Positions 12,300 to 25,100 of a DNA stretch of 64,000 nucleotides are shown here, piece after piece (the first letter of the stretch is position 1; every line of letters begins with the position of its first letter). The notes under the pieces are model-generated. The model was not told the origin of the DNA. It saw only the letters and a program-made list of their open reading frames with translations, and did not search any database. The DNA lies in the NCBI GenBank assembly GCA_008694505.1, contig VZDJ01007747.1, forward strand, positions 2,879,390-2,943,389, read 5' to 3'. The DNA is from Cyanoderma ruficeps (taxonomy: Eukaryota > Chordata > Aves > Passeriformes > Timaliidae). Position numbers and translations under genes: made by a program.

Positions 12300-13465
12300 C
12301 AATTGATTGAATCTGCTGGCTCTCCCTGTGATCTTCTGAATGGTTGTCTGTTTGAACCTTCGGATTGTGTAAGAGCATAAAAGCCTCAGGCTCAGACTTT
12401 ATTTAGGGTGGGTTTCTGATACAGGCATAAACAACCTGCAGATCACACAAATCAAATGCATGTATTTCTGAAGAGATTTAGGATGAATCCAAATAATGTT
12501 GGGCTCTCATGTGACATGTACACAAGATGTGTGATTAAATCTCAAGACAAGGTTAGTAAAGCTTAGATCTACAGTGGTGTATCTGTAACAGCAATTAGAA
12601 GACTGTGTGCTTGGCAGCTGCAAGATAAATGGATAGTTTACCACACTTAAGGGACCTATGAGCATAATGTTTATTTTTTGAGGTTTCAGCAGTGCCTGAT
12701 GCTCATCAGCAGGAAAACCTCATTGTTAAAATGAGGATACTGTTTGAGGCTACTGGTTCTGACCTTTTGAGTTGGCATGAATAAAAGCCAGGTTAATGAA
12801 ATGTGTTGCTCCTGTAGCAAGTTAGGAAAAAAAAAACCTTGTCTGCTGCTTGGAAAGACAATAAATGCCACAGAGATTTATGCAGAGCTTTGGTGTAGCT
12901 CCATAGTCATGTGAGCTATCTGTACATAAGGTACTGGGGAAAAGAAGCCACTGCTTGGATCCAGTGAAGCACACAGCTCCTGATGTCTCAAGGTGACAGA
13001 TAAAATAGTCGTAATGATTGTGACTTGCTTGACGCGAACCATTTAGCATTCTTACCCTTATCGCTTGCCAGTTTCAAATCCACAATCCTGAACAGCAATC
13101 AGGAAAACTGCATTTACACGGCTTGTGGAAGAACGGCATAAATCCTCCAGCACCAAGCACTTGCATGTGTGTTAGGTTGACCACTAAGCACCCATTCCCT
13201 GAGGAGCACCCAGAAAAATTGGCTGCTAATGAAAATCCTGGAGCTGGGACTGAACTGATAAGACTGTTGGGTCCCTGTTTGTGTTTTCTGGGCTCATGCT
13301 TGCGTAACAACACAAATGCTTGCAAGCAGTAATTTTTAAGCTCAAAATATTAATGTAAAGCGGGTATAAAATTGGCTAGGGCCTTCAATGTCAGTGCTTA
13401 ACAAAGGAAACTATTTCTTGCTAAGAATGACTGCTGTTTGTTGGATTACTTGCTCTGTGGTAGTG

Positions 13466-13634
13466 CCGAGGTGTTGGCTCTGCAGCTGGGCAAGCAGCTG
13501 GATGTCGCTCTGCAAGGCAGCGGGGGTGCCTCCCTGGGAGCTCGCAGGCTGTGTCTGTGAGGCAGCAGGGGCGCTCCGCAGCCCGCGTGTCCCAGCGTTG
13601 TGACAATTGTGTGTAAACCGCGGCCAGCGAGCCG
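13466..13634. promoter_or_regulatory. Short CpG-rich cluster, possible regulatory element
   Basis: Thirteen CpG dinucleotides lie in about 170 bases, twelve of them in the 129 bases 13506-13634, while neighbouring kilobases have very few. GC content is clearly higher than the surroundings. It contains CAGCAGGGGCGCT (within 13563-13575), close to the CTCF core but one G short. Several overlapping open frames on both strands (up to 103 codons) come with the high GC and are not recognisable proteins. It is too short for a classical CpG island; a small promoter, enhancer or first exon is possible but unproven. Confidence 0.35.
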
Positions 13635-14912
13635 TTTATCACCACTGCACAAGCCAAAGTCTTTGCTGCTGTTGCAAGCACAGCCTGCTGCTATGGGACT
13701 TGGGGGAGGTTATCTTGCTGCTACACCCCTTTGCTCCTCCTGTTGCTTGTAGGGATAGAATCCCTCTGGAGGAGCTAGTACTCCCACCAGGGAACAGTAC
13801 GGCTAGGATGCAACACCGACTGTCTTCGGGGTCATGCAGTGGGCTCCTGCTTTTAGTCCATAGCAAGAACTCCCAGTGCTTTAGGATTGGGTGGTTTCTG
13901 GATGGGATCTGGAATTGAAAAGGTCTTTCTTGTCAGACTCTCCAGCCCAGACACTAAAACTGGCTTTGTAGTTAATAGACGTACTGCTTTATGGGATGGA
14001 AGGAAAATTATGGGGGGGATGTCCAACTTTTTTGCTTGTGTCTCCCCATGTTCCACCTAAACACAGGGAAAAGAAAAGCTGTGGCAAGGTCCATTTTAAA
14101 AACAAATCTGGTTGTTTTCTTTCTAGCTTCATTTTCCCTGGAGTAAACTAATACATTTCGCTGGCTCAATAGTGTTGCTCTGGGGCACCACTCCTGGCCT
14201 CTAGCTGTTGTCCAAAAAAGTGAAGCTCTTCCACAGCTCCCTTCTTGTATCTCTTGGGCCCCACAGGAAGGTTTTGGCTCCAGTACAGCATCTTGAATGA
14301 CACAGGGTGCCCAGGCAGTGGCACAGAAGCTATCCTTGTGTCTCTATCCAGACTCAGCTGCTTGGAAGGGTTGTAGAATGAATGAAAGCTTGTAGATAAA
14401 ATTTCATAGTGGGTGACTTCTTTTCAGGGCCATTAGTGAGACTGAAAAATCAGACTTCATAATATAAAGCAATCTTTCACTTGAACTCAGGACAGCTACT
14501 CTAGTTCCACAATACGTTATTTAAAGCCTGTTTTATAATAGAATTTGGTATTGCAGTATGTATAATTTATAATATATTAAAACCCATTTCATAATATATT
14601 TTAATCTCTGATGATGAATAGCTGGGACAGTCTTTCAGGTTCTGTAATATCACTATGGCAACATCCTTTAAAAAAAGAAAAGTAGGACAATTGAGAGATA
14701 CCAAGGACTGGTCAAGGAAAGAATGATGACACTTGTCAATTTGCATTTTTTTCCTATAGTTTATTTTCTTCTTGGAAATGGCATCTGTTCTGATATTCTT
14801 GCATGAGTTTTCAAGAAATCACTTGCGACATTACGGAAACGTTTCATTTCCTTTAACCTTTGAGGGCTCAACTCTGAAAAACTTGTTTTCCATCTCAGTA
14901 CTAAATGACTTA

Positions 14913-14932
14913 GCCCATCTGTGAAGATGGGC
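14913..14932. other. Perfect 8-bp inverted repeat with a 4-base loop
   Basis: GCCCATCT (14913-14920) pairs fully with AGATGGGC (14925-14932) around the loop GTGA. The flanks do not extend the stem and no T run follows. It is far shorter than a microRNA precursor, so no function is assigned. Confidence 0.6.
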
Positions 14933-16400
14933 AGAGCTCAGCAGCTATTGGCGGACTGGAAATATGTCTTCCATTGGATTTCCAATGTTTCTCAAATATC
15001 AAAATAGTACTTTGAATCCAACCTAACATGCTTAATGTAGAAAAATGGGACTTGTCTTCCGTACTAAATGGAAAAAAATCTGTGTGCTTGCTTTGAAGGC
15101 TTACATTTTAACTAAACCTCTAAATAGAAATCATTCTTTTCTTGAACAGTACTCAACAAAGCATTCATTAGCAAAGACAGAAGAAATCTCAATTTCCCTG
15201 CCTTTCCAAGCGTCAGCGGTGCATCTCTAAAAAATGTCACTGCAGTGTCTCAAGTGATAGGGATCAAAAAGCCTGGAGATCTGTGGGCCACTATTTGCTT
15301 ATCAGGTGTCACAGGGCTCATTCGTGGAAGACTGATTTTTGTCATTTAGCCTAAATCAGGCAGTCTCTTCCTGAAGAGCAAACTTTTGAAGGTCCTAGAT
15401 CTGAGGGTCAAACACCAGCAGTGCACCACATAGCCTTTCGAGATGTTTCTGTGGCTGGGTGTTATCCTTAGTCTCACGCTTTCAAGCATGGGAAAGATAC
15501 TTTTTGAGGATGAAAGTTTATGGTTATAATGGTTTGTTTTCTGAGTGACTCTTCTGTGAAATGCTCCAGGCATGAGTTCCCTGTCCCCAAGGAACACAGT
15601 AGTGGGAACTGAGCTATGTAGGAGGTCCTGTGCCCTTTGTGCTTCCTACTTGGTTTTCCTAAATACCTCGTCCCTCTGCCATTTCAATCAATTCAACAAA
15701 TAATTCTACTCTCTCCATTCTTTGTGATTCTCAGGAAAAAGTTTCCTCCAGCCTCCAAACTCCTCTTTTCCAGGGCTACCCCTTGCCATCACAGGTTTTA
15801 ACACTCCCTTGCCCTTCTTCACTTTTCCAGAACAAACTCTGTTTGATTATTCCTTCTCCTTCGTGAGCTAAAGTTTCTCTAGTGCTTTTTCCACACCCAG
15901 CCATGTTTTGACTGGTGGCAGGTCATGCAAACCAAAGGCAGGTATTTATTAGCCCTGGTTATGTCAGCTGATATGAGGCTGAAAGTAAGAATACACCTAT
16001 AGTGTCTGGGGACATCTGGGGATTCATTTTTTCCCCTGTTCATCCCAAAGCAGAACACAGATGTTGACCTTTACCTTACACATCCACCTGCTTACTCAGG
16101 CTTTTGCTTGAGGAGTGACAGCAAGTGAATTTCTGCCTATAGGGCAAATTCCAGGATGTATCCATTACTGTGCCATTGACATTTGCCAGCCGATTCTTAT
16201 GTTTTCAAAGTAATTTTGTTCATGTGCCCAGGGAAATTAGCAGCGAACAGTTACCGCAGTTTAAAAAGCATTTCTGGAATAAAATTTCTTTTAACTCTTC
16301 CTATTTAAGTCATTGCTTGCATAAAGCTACTGATTAGAGAAGAGCTGGAATACTCATGAGAAATAGGAATAGTGAACTTGATGAGTTTTTATTCTGACTC

Positions 16401-16413
16401 TTTTTTTTTTTTT
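16401..16413 (+). repeat. Poly-T run of 13
   Basis: Thirteen consecutive T after GACTC. No retroelement body was recognised on the downstream (reverse-complement) side. Confidence 0.8.
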
Positions 16414-17261
16414 GGTTCTGCAGTTACAGAAAGCCTTTTGCCATGGGCACCTCATCCGTGACATGGATCACAATCTACAAATAATGCTAGGATTTAATTT
16501 TTGAGTTTCACTGCTCTTGCAACATATCTTGTAAATGTGCAGCTCAAATCCTGTAACTATATATCTAAACAGTGAGGAGACAGTAATTTTCCAATGAAGG
16601 AAAAACTTCTGTAATGATGGGACTGGTGGCATAAAGATCCAGCTTTACATTAGGGTTGGTGCTCACACTGCACCTCTTGTCTGTTATCTAGAAGAAAATA
16701 CAACTTATACAAATCATGAGAGCGTATGAAAATGGAAACACTGAGTCTCTTAGCAAATAAGATTATAAGGCAGGAATCTTTCTGATTTGGATAATGCTGT
16801 TAGGGCTGATGGGCTTTCTTGGAGTTTCCTCTCTTCTAACAAATATTGCATTTGAGAATGAAAACCAGCTGAGAGCAGTATCACACAAACCTATTTTCCT
16901 GTTCTCTATGGAAGTTGAGTACTTTCTTATCCCAGAACCACTGGGCCCATTCATAACTGAAACCTTTAAAGTTTATGAACTGTGAAATTAGGTGACTAAT
17001 AGATAGGTGAATCATTAGGCTGCATTCAGAGACCTCCTTGTTCCTGTTTCTTGTATCTCCCTGTAGACAGACACATTTACTTCAGAACAAAAGAAAAACA
17101 ATATCAAAAACTCCCCATGACACTGAGGTCCTATCTAATTGCAAGAGAATGGGATGTTCTCCAGGAAACAGTGAATGCCTACTGTATCTGTCCATTTATT
17201 TTCTCAGGGTGTCATGCCTTGTGCCATACTGGGTCATCCACAGGCATGTAGGAATTTTTAC

Positions 17262-17478
17262 TGGTTTCTTGGTTTGGTTGTTTTTTAGTTTTGGTGGGTG
17301 TTTTGTTGTTGGGGTTCTTTTTTGGGGGGGGGGGGGGNTTGGGTTTTGAGAGCATGGTTTTTATTTTGTTTGGGGTTTTTTTGATTTTTTTTTTTGATGT
17401 GGTGGGGAGGTTTGTTTGTTTCTTTGGGGGTTTTGTTTGTTTTGGGGGGTTGTTGGGGTTTTTTTTGGCTTTTTTTGC
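17262..17478 (+). repeat. G/T-rich low-complexity tract with G-runs
   Basis: Over about 217 bases the plus strand is almost only G and T, with roughly six C and eight A. It includes a 14-base G run (17324-17337) ending at an N (17338), followed by further runs of three to six G separated by T stretches. Such spacing could form G-quadruplexes on the plus strand. Glycine/phenylalanine-rich open frames across it are composition artefacts. The N and the homopolymers suggest the true length is uncertain. Confidence 0.8.
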
Positions 17479-17479
17479 A

Positions 17480-20400
17480 ATATGTAGGAGAAAACCTTTG
17501 TAGTCGCTATCTGCTGGAGATCTTCTTATTTCTTTTTGTTGTACCAGTCTGTCCTGTGCAAAGTGGTCTAAACAAGTAGAGAGCCAGGAACAGATTTGTT
17601 TCAGGTACTCCTGCCACAGGAATATTCTGATAATAAAATCCTTTCAGCTGTTTGGAAAAGCTTCAGCATTCCCTGTGAGTAAGAAATGTCTGACACTGTC
17701 CCAGGAACAAAACAACTCAAACCAACCCAATCAATAGCACCTCATTTGTTTACTGGAATGAAATCTCCACAAGTGATTTTGGAGTGAAGAGGGGACTTTG
17801 CATTGCAGTTTTGCATGTCCTGGCTTTTAGATTTTACATACTATGTGATTCAGGAGCATTGAAGGGATCTTCATCTTTATCAGAACTCCCCTCCAACTTA
17901 GTTTCACCAGTTATGTATTGTCACATGTGGAATAGGAGCTGTAGCCAGGCTGTATATCTTAGTTAATTAAAAGGAACATCTGCTTAATATAATGCATTAT
18001 GTAAATGGTATTTCCTTTGTACACCAGGCTGCATGAAATAATCTATTGGCTACTGACCCAAGTTCCTGCGTGCCTATCAGATAACCCACAAAAAGCATAA
18101 GATCTGACATCATGCATGTCCCCTCCAGGCAACATATAGAATAAACACTGTAAGCTTACAGAGAAGCAGGTGAGTCCAAAAGAGAAGAAGGGGATCTACA
18201 CATTCCTAAAGCACAAACTTAAGTGGTAACAGATGAATCCAGAAAATGGTTATAAACCCCAGAGCTGATTCATAAACTTCTCTGGCTGCAATCTCTAGAG
18301 TCTGAGGGCAAAACTGTCTGTGATAGGCTTGTTTTCATGTCTTTATAGCAGGAATAAGTTCAGTTGTTTGTATACTTAGGGAATATGGATGAAGATACTG
18401 TTGTTGTTGAGTGGTCTGGATGCTCAATAGCAGTGAAATCAAAATAACATAGTTGAATGGTAAAATCATTAATGAATTAGATAATTTTTTCTGGTTTCAT
18501 GCAGGCAGAGCATTCTCATTCGACCTACCACATTTTGTAGCTCTTGTTTGCCTATGAAGTATTTCAGCACTTGGGGTTTTTTTTGTTTACAGAGCCTAAA
18601 TTTCAGGTGGGACTTTGTAGGAAGAAGAGTTGGACCTACTGTCAGTAGTCCGGGGTATTTTTGGCTGTTGATTTGACTGTTCCTTGTTGGAGGTTGTTGC
18701 CAGAGGTCTTGTGTTGTTGGGTAAATGTGCTAACCAGGAGGGGTGTTGGGTGCTTTTTGTTCTACATTGGTACCTTGGTGCATAGCTTGCAAGCTAAGAA
18801 GAGGATGCTCTGCTGTGCTCTGGCACTTCAGTACCTCACTCATGTTGGTTAGAAATGGAAACAGGGGTGGACCTCACTATGCTGATTCCTAGTCCACCTT
18901 CATCATGTCCTTTCCCTGTTTCTTCCCTTTGCTTTGGCTGCCAAAATGCAGATGTGCTAGACCTAGACATGGCTAGAAGCAAGCCATGCTGATATTGTGA
19001 GAGTTTTTGGAATGCATAAGAGAGGCCAAGACTACAGAGGAGTTTATTTGCAAACCTCTCTGTCTAGATGGCTGATATAATTATTTTCTGTGCTTATCCC
19101 ACTTTACTGAACACACAGCTCAGAAGAGCAGCCAAGCCATTTTAGATGGCTTTGTTGCCTCAGACGTGGGAGCACAGGATGCTACCTCAGTAGGCTGGGC
19201 TGTGTTTGCTGTTCTGATGCTGGAAACATCATCTTTGCTCTCAGGACAAAACATTTCCAACTGCCTGACTTTGGGATTCCACTTTAATCCTACGTGCTAA
19301 TGTGCTGGTTTACTGTATTAATGCAGATTAGCTGAAAATAACTTGGCACGTCAGGATTTTCTGCTCTTCTTAAACTTAATGATCTCTTTGCTTTGGATGA
19401 TGTTTATTACATACTGAAATAATGGATTTAGTGCTTTCATGACCTCTGTAACGTGTTCTTTTTGTGATTCCGCTCAGAACTGCTCTAGCTTAGCAAAACT
19501 TCCAGCCAGGAATCAGTCCAGCAAAGTTACCCTGGGCACTCTGGCAGTCATTTTGAGGACTCTCTTGGGCTGAGTCCCACTGCAGATCTGCTGCAAACAA
19601 AACAGGCATTTGAGCTTATTAATTCTGGCTTATTAATTTCTTTCATTGCAGCTGCAACCAAGCAAGAGCCTTCTTCAGTCCTCACCCTCGGTTCCTTCTC
19701 ATCTGCCTTGTTTAGAATGCAGCATAAGATGTTTGGAGGCTCACTGGACAAGGTTGATCGAGAGCCTTCTTGGCTGCCAAAGCATTTAAGACCACCTTAG
19801 AAGGGCTGTCAGGGGGATTCTACAAGCACAGAACATATGGGGAGGATGGCCTGTATTTATTTTGGTTGCTAACAGACTGCTTCTACTGCATCCATATGTG
19901 TTCATATTGAGCTTTGTGTATCTCAGTAATCTCTCTAATCTTCTGGCCAGATGTTTGATGGTATTGGGAGGCTAGAGGTGTTAAAACTTCAGAAGTCTAC
20001 ACAGACTCCACTAGCTTAAATGCTATGTGTTAACAGATTTCTGGGGCCTTTCTTATGGTCACCATCTGTGCTCTTTGCAGCTCTTTGACTCTGCTAATGC
20101 TGCTGTTTGCTCCCATCTTTGTTTTCCTTCCCTTGACCCCCTGCTTTCTGTATCTTCCCAAGGATGTGTTTCTTGCAGCCTCCATTATCTTTTCTTCTCC
20201 TGCAGAGGGGATCTGAAGTTACACAGCCACAGCTGGCACTTCTGTTATTTTTGGCAAAGTTTTGCCTGCCCTATGTTTTGGGCGACAGAAGCTCTGTGGG
20301 AGCCTTGCTAGGCAGCTGGGGATGGTAAGCATTGCTGCTGTGCCCTGTGTTGTGCCTGGCTGTGGTTTAGGCCCCTTTTTCCTAAAGACCTGTTGCTTGT

Positions 20401-22130
20401 GCTAGCCTAACTCAGAGCAATTCTATCATCTCTTTCCAAAATTCCACTCTTTCAGAGTGGAAGCTGGACATGTGTCTTTAATACAGAGCAGGAGCAAAGA
20501 GGAGGTAGTCAGCCTTACTAAGAGCAATTAATTTTGCTGCTGACAGTGAGCCCATGTGCTTCCTATTCTAACTTTCTCTTCTTTGAAGGTGACTTTTACA
20601 AATGGATGGAGATTGTCAAAGCCTGTAGCTTCAGGTACTATGCCACCTTTAATACTGAAGTGAAATGAGTGTCCACCATCTGTCATTGCCAGGAAAATGG
20701 CAACATTACCATTGCCTCTGTCTTCACAGAATTAAAACATGACATCAGAGGCTGTCTACATTTTCTCTCGGATTTTTGTACAAGGATTTTCCCCTCCTTT
20801 TTCAGTTTGCTCCTGTTTGGAAGATAATGAGGGCTACTGTCTTCCATGTGCTTTTTATCAGGGAACAGCGCTCTTCAGCAGACTCATTAAAATAATGCAT
20901 GGCCTCAGATGGTTAATTATCTCTGAAACTTTCTTGCTGTCCAGCAGCAGGGAAGCTTTCTTACATGGGGTATGGATAAGAGGTATAGTCTTACAATAAC
21001 AGTCCTTTGATATCCCTTAGGACATCTGACAGAAAAATAGTATGTTGATACCACCAAACTCAGAAAAAATTATTTGTGTCAATTAGGTGTGTGGCATGAT
21101 CAGTTTGACAACTGGGAATGGATGGATTTTGGATTGGGAGGAGTACAATATTCATCTGGTGGATGGGAGTTGCATCGGAGTTTGGGAGGCAAGTTTTAAA
21201 GGTGGATGAGAGAATTAGAATGATGTATCTTCTGGTGACCATCAGGATTGAGGGGAAAAGAACTTGGGTTCCCTGAGCCATCTAAGCTGTCAAAGAATTG
21301 CATGTTCTGGTTAATCCATCTCTTTTGATGACAGGTTGCATATGGAGAACTGGTTGAAATGTGCTTCCTTTGCCTGGATTCTCATTCCTTAAAAGCTAGC
21401 TTTGAATAATATTCATAATATCAGAGAGTTCTGCTTTTTCAAAAATTAAAGTAGTGCAAGTCTATGAAATACATCTGGTTTTCTTAAGGGAGTTTGCCTT
21501 GACTTACATAATCTGGGTCAGAATTCTAGATATATTTGGTGGTCCTGACAGCATCTGGCCATGTGGGGCCTCAGGTCTCATTTAGACACAGATATTAGTG
21601 CTGCATACTTCTGGTTCTTTGGACTTGTCTGGGGTTGATGGTACTGTTGAGCAGTTGCAAAAACTCAGCTGTTTTGTTACCTTACTAAATGAGTACTCAT
21701 CCAGTCAGGGGCTATACAATGGCTGGCACTCAGGTATGTTGTGTGGTATCCAGTATAATTAATATCAGGACTTGTCTTCAAATAGCCATTAGTAATTCTC
21801 TATCGAGAATCAAATTCAGATGGTACAGCAGGAGGTGCAGGAACCAGATGCTTTGGGAAATCCTATGCAGAGTTTCAGGGTTTTTTTTGCCCTTTAGTTT
21901 ACTTTTCATTGGAGATGAGGTCCTCTGGACTTGTTTAGGGTGAGTCTGTGACATATGAGATGAAATCCATTTTACTGTGGAAACTGAAGGAAAAAAAGAA
22001 CAAACCCCTGAAGTTCACAGCTCTTGAAAATACATTTTTTTGTATGTGTACAGGTGCCTTATATATACCTTAGTAGAGGTGAGCCCCAATCTGTACCTGG
22101 CAGCTGTATGTGCTGTTTTAATTCAAATAA
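17480..22130. other. Non-coding stretch, unique sequence
   Basis: No gene is supported; the longest frame is 94 codons (20027-20311 plus) without recognisable motifs. The part at about 19270-19500 has several TAAT/ATTA cores and a few CpGs and could be a conserved regulatory block, though nothing in the sequence proves it. No repeat ends were recognised. Confidence 0.65.
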
Positions 22131-22131
22131 C

Positions 22132-22145
22132 AACAGGTACCTGTT
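22132..22145. other. Perfect 14-bp palindrome (twin CAGGTA sites)
   Basis: AACAGGTACCTGTT is its own reverse complement. It holds two inverted CAGGTA motifs, the type bound by ZEB and SNAI zinc-finger repressors. A single palindrome of this size is only mildly unexpected in 64 kb, so binding is a guess. Confidence 0.35.
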
Positions 22146-22149
22146 TATA

Positions 22150-25100
22150 GGGTGCATTATAAGTATCTGGAATTACTCACCTGGGTAACATTACAGATCA
22201 AAGCTGTAAGGAAGTGTATGTATGACCAGGGACCTAAGGTTTGATGGGTGCTTATGAACTGTAAGGAACATCTGCTCTGAGTGGGCAGCAATTGCTTTTT
22301 CTGTATTGAATATCGAAGTGGGTTATCGCAGCGTGGAATAGGTTTCTTTCTTCCTTTCATCTCCATGGTATTTTTTTCTTCATGTTGTGATTTCATAAAG
22401 ATTGAATAGTCATGATGAAAGAACAGTAGGCAAATGCATACAGAAACAATTTAGCTTTCTATGGTGTCAGATGCTGTTACAAAAAATAAAGTTTTGCAGA
22501 TTTCCACTTAAAATTATAACGAAAGAGCTCTGGCTTGGCAAGTGTGAGCAGCTGCATAAGGTCCTCTGTCAGAAATGTCATTCATCTGTCCTCTCAGATA
22601 AACACAGCCTGCTTGCCATGCTGATGTGGCCAGCATGAAGAATTCAGACTTTTTCAGAAATTAACCTCTAACACTAATTTATTCTTAAGAACAGTAAGTT
22701 CCTGGGCATTATGGTTGCAAGGAATGCCTTTAAGATGTGGCCCAAGAATAAAGGATGTTCTCAAAACAAGTCCCCTCCTCTGACACTTGGAGGACTCAGA
22801 GTTGGTGATTATACCTTAAACTTAATTTTAAACATCTTAAAACTTTTAAGAACCACCTCTGGAGGCTCCAGAGCTAGGTAAGGGGGAAGTTCAGGATCCA
22901 GTGCAGGATTGGGAAGAAAGACTCAAATTTCACTTGACACTTTACCATTCTTCTGTTGATGGCCAGGAGCCATGTGCAGGCCCACAGTGTCAACACCCAC
23001 CTTGTGTGCCCTGCCACCTTTATTGGAGGTCAGTCAAACCCAATAGGTTCAAACTCATCTTCTGGATGGTCCACTTCCATCGGTCCCTTGCCATCTTCCA
23101 CATGACAACTGACACATTTAGGCTTTGTGGCACACCATCTGATGTTTGGGAACACCTGGTGCACTGTTCCTCCCTGTCCTCTGCACCAAGTCTGCTCCAG
23201 GTCTTCTTGGCACCCCAGGAGCAAGAGAGTGAGTTGTAGGCCAGCCTGAATTAAGCTTGCAGGAGAGTGAGACAGAAAACATTTCTCTGGATCAGTGGGT
23301 GACAAGTTCCTGTGTTTTGTGCAGTGAATTATTTAAGTGTCTAGTAAATAAGAATTAGTGTAGATGAGACCTGCCTCTGTCCTGATCTTCTTCCTCCCAG
23401 AAAAACTGACTGAAGGCAGGAAGGGATCTAGGTAGTTTCTGGAAGAATTTGGTGAAAAATACCCAGCTATTCTTCCAGAAGAGAGGGCGTATGGGGAACT
23501 GACTAAAGCAAGGAGAATGAAGCACTTAGCTTGACAACTGCATTTAGTTACCATTCTGCATAGTCTCAAGTGCAAAGATAAGAAACCCTTGTTTTTTCAA
23601 GACACTGCTGACAGCTCTTGCCAGGAAGGGCTGGATTGACTTTTTACTGGCACCTTAGCATTTTTGATCAATAGCTTCACAAATGGGAGGGAATTAATAC
23701 TCTGACAACTAAGCATTTTTCTTTATTTTTTAATGCTTTATTTTAATCAATTTTTTGTCTTATTAAGAAAAAGAGTAGTATATAAATGATCGAGGATTAA
23801 AACAACTTTCTCAGTCCAAAAATGTGAATTTGTCACTTCAAAATGAGCTTCCTTTGAGAAAGCTTTACCCCAGACTTATAATTAAAAGGCTAAATCCCAT
23901 GTATAGCATTACAGCTATAATGCAATTGGAAGAGGATTTCTTATTACAGCCCATAGAGATTTCAATTATGGCACTGGGGACTGATAGCCACCCCATCTTG
24001 CCATGAATCCTTTTAGGTCAGACACCAAACCCCAAAGCATTGTGTTACAGCTCTTCGTTGTCAAGATTTTATGCAGATGCCACCTTGCAGACAAGATCTG
24101 TGGATTCACATCTTTCCCCTGCCAGACAAATGCTCATGAGGATGCACCTGCAATAAGCCAAAAGACATCCCCATCTGACACAGAGCCATTATTCCTGTCT
24201 GTAGATCAGGTCCAGCATATGCTTTTAGAGGAGGAAAACCATACCAGGGCTCATGACAGCCTCTGGAGTGGGGTCAAATTACTCCTCATTTCCCAGAACA
24301 GGCCAGCAAGACAACCTAATTGCCAATGAGATCTTCCTGGTGACTAGTGCCTTGGAGTAAAAGAAAAATTGCTTCCCTTCCATTTGCTTGACTAAAGACC
24401 TTGAGAGTTCACCGGATGTGATATGTGAGGACAGGTCCCCTGTGGTTTGCAGATATGTGTACCAGAGGCATGTCTACCTCCAGATTACAGTATTCATATT
24501 AAAACAATAGAAGCTTTAGGTATGTATTGTGCATGCCTGTATATTGATAAAAGTCCACCAGCAACTGCTCTGGTATCACACAGGGTCCAGTTTTAGGGGA
24601 AAAATAGAAATGGGCCCCAAGGGCTGGGATTCACTAGTATGTTTACTGCCTAAAGTGGGAAAGCACCTTTATATAAAAGAAAAAAAAATTAAAATTAGCA
24701 AAACAGAAAAAAACCTGGCAAAAATGGCAAGCCTTTGGTAAATGCTTTCCACCACTGCATCACTGTCCCTTTGAGAAAAGTTGTTTTTACCTATTCCCTT
24801 CGGAGTGGACTCAGGCCCCAACCCTTCCTACCTTTGTCCTGCTGCAATAATTACAGCTATTCTGGATCTGCCTTCCTGGGCTAATTATCAGTTAAAGCCA
24901 GGTGACATCCCCTCTAAGGGCAACAGGCAGGCTTTCACCAAACTTGATTTTTATATACTAGACATGGAAATAGCTAGTTGCACAAAACACAGGAGCATGT
25001 CATTCACTGATCCCAAGCAATTTAAAAAAAAAATTCAAATGCATGTTTTGTGTTGTGTCGATACCACACATCACTGTAGTGTGTGAATATGGGTGTTCTT

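Larger units (their letters stand above)
10360..13460. other. Non-coding stretch with small local duplications
   Basis: No gene is supported; the longest frame is 96 codons on the minus strand (11034-11324). Around 11949-12010 a short unit (GGATTCTGTAATT, then GGAATCCTGTAATT, then GGAATCTG) recurs imperfectly. The 12-mer AAGGAAGCAAGC is present twice, at 12250-12261 and 12288-12299. The piece at 11895-11945 faintly recalls old reptilian repeats but is too diverged to name. Confidence 0.65.
13640..17260. other. Non-coding stretch
   Basis: No gene is supported; the longest frame, 103 codons at 13607-13918 plus, begins in the CpG cluster and has no recognised domain. An AT-rich piece lies at about 14515-14610. 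A perfect 8-bp hairpin is at 14913-14932, and a 13-base T run at 16401-16413. The remainder looks unique. Confidence 0.65.

Noticed and set aside
13563..13575. CTCF site
   Set aside because: The core lacks one G of the consensus spacing, so it is noted only as a near match.
17038..17579. Glycine/phenylalanine-rich open frames over the G/T tract
   Set aside because: Pure composition artefact of a G/T-only strand, and the frames cross an unresolved base.
22901..23305. Possible exon or retrogene with overlapping frames (112 codons plus, 91 codons minus)
   Set aside because: Neither translation resembles a family I know, and no convincing splice sites flank it.
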